A DNA stretch of 64,000 nucleotides from NCBI RefSeq assembly GCF_009455685.1, contig NZ_QPES01000001.1, positions 1,364,001-1,428,000 on the forward strand, read 5' to 3'. Of this stretch, positions 59,901-64,000 are shown one piece after another (the stretch's first letter is position 1; every line of letters begins with the position of its first letter). The translations under genes were made by a program, and so were the position numbers. Source of the DNA: Paraburkholderia hayleyella. GTDB taxonomy: Bacteria; Pseudomonadota; Gammaproteobacteria; Burkholderiales; Burkholderiaceae. The notes under the pieces were generated by a model. That model was not told the DNA's origin and ran no database searches. It saw only the letters and a list, made by a program, of their open reading frames with translations.

Positions 59901-62393
59901 ATGGCAAAGACTACCAGCGGGAGAAAAGCGGGTGATATGAGTGAGGCCGACGTGGCGGGCGAGGTGAAGGACAAGACGCTGACAGCTGGGGCTGGCAAGC
60001 GTTCTGCCCGCTCAAAAAAAGCCCCGAAAGAGGCCGTAAAAGAGGTCGCACCGCTCACGCAGGCTAAAACTGCTTCTTCCGCCAGGAAAGGGTCTGCTGC
60101 AAGCAAGGCCGCGATTGCGCAACAGGAATCCCCGGAATCCCAGGAGGCCCAGGCTACAGCGGTTTCAGTAGCGCTGGCTCCGCACAAGGCGGCGAAAGCC
60201 GCCGCGCCCGCCGCCAGGCGGCCGGGCTCAAGAAGTACCAGGGAAGCGGCTGCCGTGACGGACGATACGGCAGTACGCAAGACGCAAGCATCCACGGTTC
60301 AACCGGCTGTTGTCCAGCAGCCGCGAGTCGAGACTACAGCCGGTACGGCGAACTCCATGACGAAAAAGCTGAACGAAGTACCCGCCGGGGACATTCCTCC
60401 CTCAGGCGAAGAAGTTGCCGTTGTGCCCGCCAAGGTCGAAAAGGTCAAGGCGCGCGATCGCCGTGCAAAAGAAAAGGCCTTGTTGAAAGACGCTTTTGCC
60501 TCAACCCAGCCTGGTACCGCTGAAGAACTCGAGGAACGGCGCGCGAAGTTGCGTGCGTTGATCAAGCTTGGCAAGGAACGGGGGTTTCTGACCTACGCTG
60601 AAATCAACGATCACCTGCCGGACAATTTTGCTGAAACCGAGGCGATCGAAGGGATTATCAGCACGTTCAACGATATGGGCGTGGCGGTCTATGAGCAGGC
60701 ACCAGACGCGGAAACCCTGCTCCTGAACGACAACGCGCCGGCTGCTTCATCGGATGATGAAGTGGAAGAAGAAGCTGAAGTCGCGTTGTCGACGGTCGAT
60801 TCCGAGTTCGGCCGCACGACCGATCCGGTGCGGATGTACATGCGCGAAATGGGCACTGTCGAGCTGCTCACCCGCGAAGGCGAAATTGAAATCGCCAAAC
60901 GCATCGAAGATGGCCTGAAGCATATGGTGATGGCGATCTCCGCCTGCCCGACGACGATCGCCGACATTCTGGCCATGGCTGAGCGCGTCGCAAATGAAGA
61001 AATTCGCATCGACGAGCTGGTGGATGGGCTGATCGACGCCAATGCGGAAGATGCCGATGGCTTCTCGCCGCAAGAGGCTGAAGCGATCGAAAGCGAGCCT
61101 GAAGAAGCGGAAGAAAGCGAAGAAGACGAAGAAGAGGACGATGGCGCGGCACAGGCCACGGCAAACGCTGCGCAGATGGAAGCGTTGCGGCGGACGTCGC
61201 TGGAAAAATTCGCGCTGATTAGCGAGTGGTTCGACAAGATGCGCCGCGCGTTCGAGAAAGAAGGCTATAAATCGAAGGCGTACCTGAAGGCACAGGAAAC
61301 CATTCAGACCGAACTGATGACCATCCGCTTTACGGCGCGCACGGTCGAGCGTCTGTGTGACACGCTGCGTGCGCAGGTCGACGAAGTGCGTCAGGTGGAG
61401 CGTCAAATCCTGCATACGGTGGTCGATAAATGCGGTATGCCGCGTGCTGAATTCATCACCCGTTTCCCGGGCAATGAAACCGATTTGACCTGGGCGGAAA
61501 AGATCGTGGCCGAAGGGCATGGGTACAGCGCCATTTTGACGCGCAATATTCCGGCGATCAGTGAGCAGCAGCAGCGTTTGCTCGACTTGCAGGCGCGCGT
61601 CGTGCTGCCGCTGAAAGACCTGAAAGAGACCAACCGCCAGATGGCCGCGGGTGAGCTGAAGGCGCGTCAGGCCAAGCGCGAAATGACCGAGGCGAACCTG
61701 CGTCTCGTGATCTCGATTGCCAAGAAGTACACCAATCGCGGCTTGCAGTTTCTCGACCTGATTCAGGAAGGCAACATCGGCCTGATGAAAGCGGTGGACA
61801 AGTTCGAATATCGTCGTGGCTACAAGTTTTCGACTTATGCGACGTGGTGGATTCGCCAGGCGATCACGCGCTCTATTGCTGACCAGGCACGCACGATCCG
61901 CATTCCGGTTCACATGATCGAAACGATCAACAAGATGAACCGTATTTCACGCCAGATTTTGCAGGAAACAGGCCTTGAGCCTGATCCGGCGACGCTGGCG
62001 GAAAAAATGGAAATGCCGGAAGACAAAATTCGCAAGATCATGAAGATTGCGAAAGAGCCGATTTCGATGGAAACACCGATTGGTGACGATGACGATTCCC
62101 ATCTGGGCGACTTCATCGAAGACACCAATACGGTGGCGCCAGCGGATGCCGCGCTCCATGCGAGCATGCGCGATGTCGTCAAGGATGTGCTGGATTCGCT
62201 CACGCCGCGTGAAGCGAAGGTACTGCGCATGCGTTTCGGTATCGAGATGAGTACCGATCACACGCTTGAAGAGGTCGGCAAGCAGTTTGATGTGACGCGT
62301 GAGCGGATTCGCCAGATCGAAGCCAAGGCGTTGCGCAAGCTACGTCATCCAAGCCGCTCAGACAAGCTGAAATCGTTCCTCGAGGGTAGTTAA
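59901..62393 (+). CDS. rpoD: Primary sigma factor (sigma-70)
   Basis: The 830-residue housekeeping sigma factor. Region 1.1 lies at about 210-270 (RALIKLGKERGFLTYAEIND), region 1.2 from about 300 (DPVRMYMREMG), a long acidic non-conserved region follows (EEAEESEEDEEEDD), then region 2 (NLRLVISIAKKYTNRGLQF, YKFSTYATWWIRQAI), region 3, and region 4 with DVTRERIRQIEAKALRKL. It is much longer than E. coli RpoD (613) because of a Lys/Ala-rich disordered N-terminal extension of about 200 residues. The 98-bp gap from dnaG is AT-rich and has repeated TTTCCAGG, where a heat-shock or internal promoter may lie. Confidence 0.97.
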   Translation: MAKTTSGRKAGDMSEADVAGEVKDKTLTAGAGKRSARSKKAPKEAVKEVAPLTQAKTASSARKGSAASKAAIAQQESPESQEAQATAVSVALAPHKAAKAAAPAARRPGSRSTREAAAVTDDTAVRKTQASTVQPAVVQQPRVETTAGTANSMTKKLNEVPAGDIPPSGEEVAVVPAKVEKVKARDRRAKEKALLKDAFASTQPGTAEELEERRAKLRALIKLGKERGFLTYAEINDHLPDNFAETEAIEGIISTFNDMGVAVYEQAPDAETLLLNDNAPAASSDDEVEEEAEVALSTVDSEFGRTTDPVRMYMREMGTVELLTREGEIEIAKRIEDGLKHMVMAISACPTTIADILAMAERVANEEIRIDELVDGLIDANAEDADGFSPQEAEAIESEPEEAEESEEDEEEDDGAAQATANAAQMEALRRTSLEKFALISEWFDKMRRAFEKEGYKSKAYLKAQETIQTELMTIRFTARTVERLCDTLRAQVDEVRQVERQILHTVVDKCGMPRAEFITRFPGNETDLTWAEKIVAEGHGYSAILTRNIPAISEQQQRLLDLQARVVLPLKDLKETNRQMAAGELKARQAKREMTEANLRLVISIAKKYTNRGLQFLDLIQEGNIGLMKAVDKFEYRRGYKFSTYATWWIRQAITRSIADQARTIRIPVHMIETINKMNRISRQILQETGLEPDPATLAEKMEMPEDKIRKIMKIAKEPISMETPIGDDDDSHLGDFIEDTNTVAPADAALHASMRDVVKDVLDSLTPREAKVLRMRFGIEMSTDHTLEEVGKQFDVTRERIRQIEAKALRKLRHPSRSDKLKSFLEGS

Positions 62394-62647
62394 GTTAAAA
62401 CCCATTGCAGCATTCGCATGACCGGCGTGACGAGGGTTGTGCGGATGGTGCGCCGAGAGAGGGCATACAGGGTCCCTCCGGGTGACAGGCGGTGAATGAG
62501 GTTTCTGCTGGCGTTGTGGCATATACACAATTGCTGCTTCGATGATTTTTTTCGTGTAATATTCGCAGCCTGTTAATTGTTGCCGGAGGGTTGGCTGCAG
62601 TTAAGGTATCAGGGCCTCTAGCTCATGCCTGGTTAGAGCAGCGGACT

Positions 62648-62951
62648 TGACCGGTTGTTTTCCTAAGGCTTTGAAGTACGGCTTTGCAGTACGGCTTTGC
62701 AGTACTTGAGCACGGAAAACACCAGATGGGTTGCCTTGGGGTAAGTTCACTCTGCCCCTTGGTAGAATTGCTCAAATTCGGGGAAACCTCTGGCTTATAC
62801 AATAGGTGCAAGCGGTACAAGCCGTGGCAATCCCGAGCGAAGCTCTCCGGAAATCGGGAGAACGTGTAGAGACTGTACGGGCAAGTCGTAAAGACAAGAG
62901 ACAGTCCAGACCACAAACCCGAAAGGGGCAGCGAAAGCTGTAGCTGGTACG
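62648..62951 (+). ncRNA. Group I self-splicing intron in the anticodon loop
   Basis: A 304-nt intron with the group I core. The 5' exon ends in U and the intron ends in G, as required. P1 can form from the exon (GACU) and GGTT at 62653-62656. P2 is TGTTTTCC (62656-62663) with GGAAAACA (62714-62721). P3 is TTGCC (62731-62735) with GGCAA (62880-62884). The P/Q region reads TCAAATTCGGGGAAACC. P7 is GACTGT (62871-62876) with ACAGTC (62901-62906), in the R and S context GTGTAGAGACTGTACGGGC. Two GAAA-capped hairpins follow (CCC/GGGG and CAGC/GCTG). This core closely resembles, as I recall it, the Azoarcus tRNA-Ile intron (subgroup IC3). No open frame for a homing endonuclease. Confidence 0.92.
62664..62702. 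repeat. 13-bp tandem array inside the intron P2 domain
   Basis: Two perfect copies of TACGGCTTTGCAG (62677-62689, 62690-62702), preceded by a diverged copy TAAGGCTTTGAAG (62664-62676). They lie inside the P2 stem-loop, away from the catalytic core, where length change is tolerable. Confidence 0.9.
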
Positions 62952-63004
62952 CATAATCCGTTGGTGCCGTGTTCGACTCACGGGAGGCCCACCAAAAATT
63001 AAAA

Positions 63005-63037
63005 GCCACGCTGTGCGCAAACACAGCGTGGCTTTTT
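63005..63037 (+). terminator. Intrinsic terminator after the tRNA
   Basis: GCCACGCTGTG pairs perfectly with CACAGCGTGGC around a 6-base loop and is followed by five T. It starts 11 bases after the encoded CCA. Confidence 0.93.
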
Positions 63038-63058
63038 CTATTGGGAATGAGTGATTGG

Positions 63059-63283
63059 CTAGCCGCGCGTATCGACCCAGTTGCGTGCCCATATATATGA
63101 ATGCTGCAGTGCCTGTTCTTCACTTTTGAAATAATCGAGTGAATAAAACTGGTAGCGTTGTGCATTCATCCTGTGATCAGGACGTTCCAGTAATAAATTG
63201 GATGAAAAAAAGCCGTCGGGTAGCTGGTGCGCCGAAGGGCGAATTGCATAACCTTGATAGTGATGAGTATGATTTTTTTGCAT
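63059..63283 (-). CDS. Small conserved protein, unknown
   Basis: A 74-residue soluble protein starting MQKNHTHHYQGYAIRPSAHQ, with a pattern of short beta strands and an end rich in Trp/Arg (YIWARNWVDTRG). It recalls small Burkholderia proteins of the DUF6566 or CV_2116 type (Y.GY.I.PSA..LPDG.F..N), but I am not sure. The ATG at 63283 is preferred over the frame start at 63340 since the upstream part is unlike the family; no strong ribosome site is seen. Confidence 0.55.
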   Translation of the reverse strand: MQKNHTHHYQGYAIRPSAHQLPDGFFSSNLLLERPDHRMNAQRYQFYSLDYFKSEEQALQHSYIWARNWVDTRG

Positions 63284-63549
63284 ATTATTTTTTAATATAG
63301 CGCAGTACCCCGCTCCCAATTGCAACACATCAGGGTACAAATAAAGGTTTAAGCCGGAAAAGCTTTTTCCTGGAAGGAATTGAAAAAAGTAGCGCAGCGA
63401 TGCGGTTGACTTGAATCAAATAAAAATGGTTATTTTGTTTTAATTGTTAGTCAACAAGATGGTGGATTCGGGATAAATTCCACGCAAGGGAGGTCGCTGC
63501 ATCCGAACCCATCGAAGTGGGCCCGAATTTGTCACACTAATCGTAAAAC

Positions 63550-63753
63550 TTACAGCGGTTTGATATTGGCTGCTTGCAAGCCTTTCGGGCCTTGCTTTGT
63601 TTCAAAGCTGACTTTTTGATTTTCAGCGAGTGTTTTAAAACCATCGCCGCTGATTTCAGAAAAGTGAGCAAAGAGGTCGTCGCCACCTGCATCAGGTGTG
63701 ATAAAACCAAAACCTTTGCTGTCGTTAAACCATTTAACGGTACCGGTATCCAT
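63550..63753 (-). CDS. Cold-shock protein, CspA family
   Basis: A 67-residue single cold-shock domain, a single-stranded nucleic-acid chaperone. RNP1 is KGFGFI and RNP2 is DLFAHF; the start MDTGTVKWFNDSKGFGFI is typical. AGGA lies 7 bases before the ATG. A long leader of about 130 bases is likely, as in other csp genes, where it controls mRNA stability and cold response. A hairpin with 7-bp ends (GTTGACT/AGTCAAC, 63405-63455) lies downstream and might end its transcript. Confidence 0.95.
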   Translation of the reverse strand: MDTGTVKWFNDSKGFGFITPDAGGDDLFAHFSEISGDGFKTLAENQKVSFETKQGPKGLQAANIKPL

Positions 63754-63889
63754 AGAATATCCTGAAAAATAAGAAATATAGCTCCAGAGCGGAGCGCTAG
63801 AAGCATCAAGGAGGGAGAGGACAACGAATACCGCTTGGAATGCGGGGAATTGATGAGCAACAATCGAACTTCTTGAACTTCAGGGAGCA

Positions 63890-63918
63890 CCTTAACCGGA
63901 TAAGGCTTTGAGCGTCAA
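63890..63918 (-). promoter_or_regulatory. Possible promoter of the cold-shock gene
   Basis: On the minus strand, TTGACG (63913-63918) and TTAAGG (63890-63895) are 17 bases apart. The -10 is poor but the -35 is good and the spacing is ideal. It would give a leader of about 130 bases. Confidence 0.35.
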
Positions 63919-64000
63919 GAGATTTTGTGTAACGACACACATTCAGTCCGTCACCGGTCGCCAGGCCTTTATTTTCCCGGCTCTGAGTTTCTGGATAGGG

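Larger units (their letters stand above)
62612..62994 (+). tRNA. tRNA-Ile2(CAU), interrupted by a group I intron
   Basis: The two exons, 62612-62647 and 62952-62994, rejoin to a full cloverleaf: acceptor GGGCCTC/GAGGCCC, D-arm GCTC/GAGC, anticodon stem GCGGA/TCCGT (one G-T pair) with loop CTCATAA, T-arm CCGTG/CACGG with loop TTCGACT, discriminator A and encoded CCA. The anticodon is CAU. By the acceptor and by position after rpoD it is most like tRNA-Ile2, whose C34 is changed to lysidine by TilS so that it reads AUA; an elongator Met tRNA is the alternative. The intron lies between U33 and C34. The exon junction is unique: no other cut point restores the loop. A TAATAT (62557-62562) may be its -10. 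Confidence 0.93.

Noticed and set aside
60747..61913. A 388-residue minus-strand frame opposite rpoD
   Set aside because: Antisense to conserved sigma regions; Phe/Arg/His-rich filler.
62612..62647. The 5' tRNA half as a tRNA fragment left by an integrated element
   Set aside because: The 3' half is present, the halves rejoin exactly with CCA, and the DNA between them is a complete group I core, not an integrase-bearing element.
62623..63165. A 180-residue minus-strand frame across the tRNA and intron
   Set aside because: It covers the tRNA exons and ribozyme core in antisense; the RNA structure explains the sequence, the peptide has no features.

Overview
The window looks like a chromosome segment of a Burkholderiaceae bacterium (Burkholderia sensu lato: Burkholderia, Paraburkholderia, Mycetohabitans or a close relative). 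The reasons are high-GC coding with a few AT-rich islands, the gene order xseB-ispA-dxs-folE2 and tsaD / yqeY-dnaG-rpoD, an aminoglycoside-phosphotransferase-type homoserine kinase next to a DUF2782-like protein, and a BPSS1780-type membrane protein. I assign the family with confidence but not the species.

Layout, left to right. 1-5.3 kb: the end of a sensor histidine kinase, a small orphan protein, and a NitT/TauT-type ABC importer (fused double permease plus ATPase) with no binding protein beside it. 5.3-8.5 kb (minus strand): a two-gene unit of a haem-oxygenase-like diiron oxygenase and a VOC metalloenzyme, then two tandem paralogous lipoproteins. 8.7-14.4 kb: two sigma-54 activators (one without a receiver domain), small proteins and trehalose-6-phosphate synthase. 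14.5-18.1 kb: a secreted YD-repeat (Rhs-like) protein with a unique C-terminal tip, followed by two AT-rich immunity candidates. 18.3-29.3 kb: an MFS pump, a YbhB-like protein, Vsr, and a LysR-headed Rieske oxygenase / reductase / TIM-barrel / formaldehyde-dehydrogenase cassette lying between vsr and its expected partner cytosine methyltransferase, then ArgP. 29.3-34.4 kb: an AT-rich possible LRR/effector-like gene and the molybdate system (modE, modABC). 34.4-50 kb: PAP2 protein, PHB-depolymerase-like esterase, photolyase, homoserine kinase, AMP nucleosidase, LOG protein, polA, type II NADH dehydrogenase, sulfurtransferase and an orphan Rieske oxygenase. 50-64 kb: isoprenoid and folate genes, tsaD, a flavoprotein, yqeY-dnaG-rpoD, an intron-containing tRNA gene and a cold-shock gene.

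The strongest unusual feature is at 62612-62994. A tRNA with anticodon CAU (most likely tRNA-Ile2, which reads AUA) is split between U33 and C34 of the anticodon loop by a 304-nt intron that has the conserved core of a group I self-splicing ribozyme. The exons rejoin to a complete cloverleaf with an encoded CCA. A standard tRNA scan could miss it.

Other points worth a second look are the diiron oxygenase/VOC pair, the possible oxidative demethylation cassette, the YD-repeat toxin candidate with two possible immunity genes, the AT-rich possible LRR protein, the absence of rpsU from its usual place, and a recurring pattern of short (8-18 bp) near-perfect tandem arrays, mostly between genes and one inside the intron. 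Many genes here are ordinary housekeeping genes. All assignments come from reading the sequence and recalling families; no database search was run.
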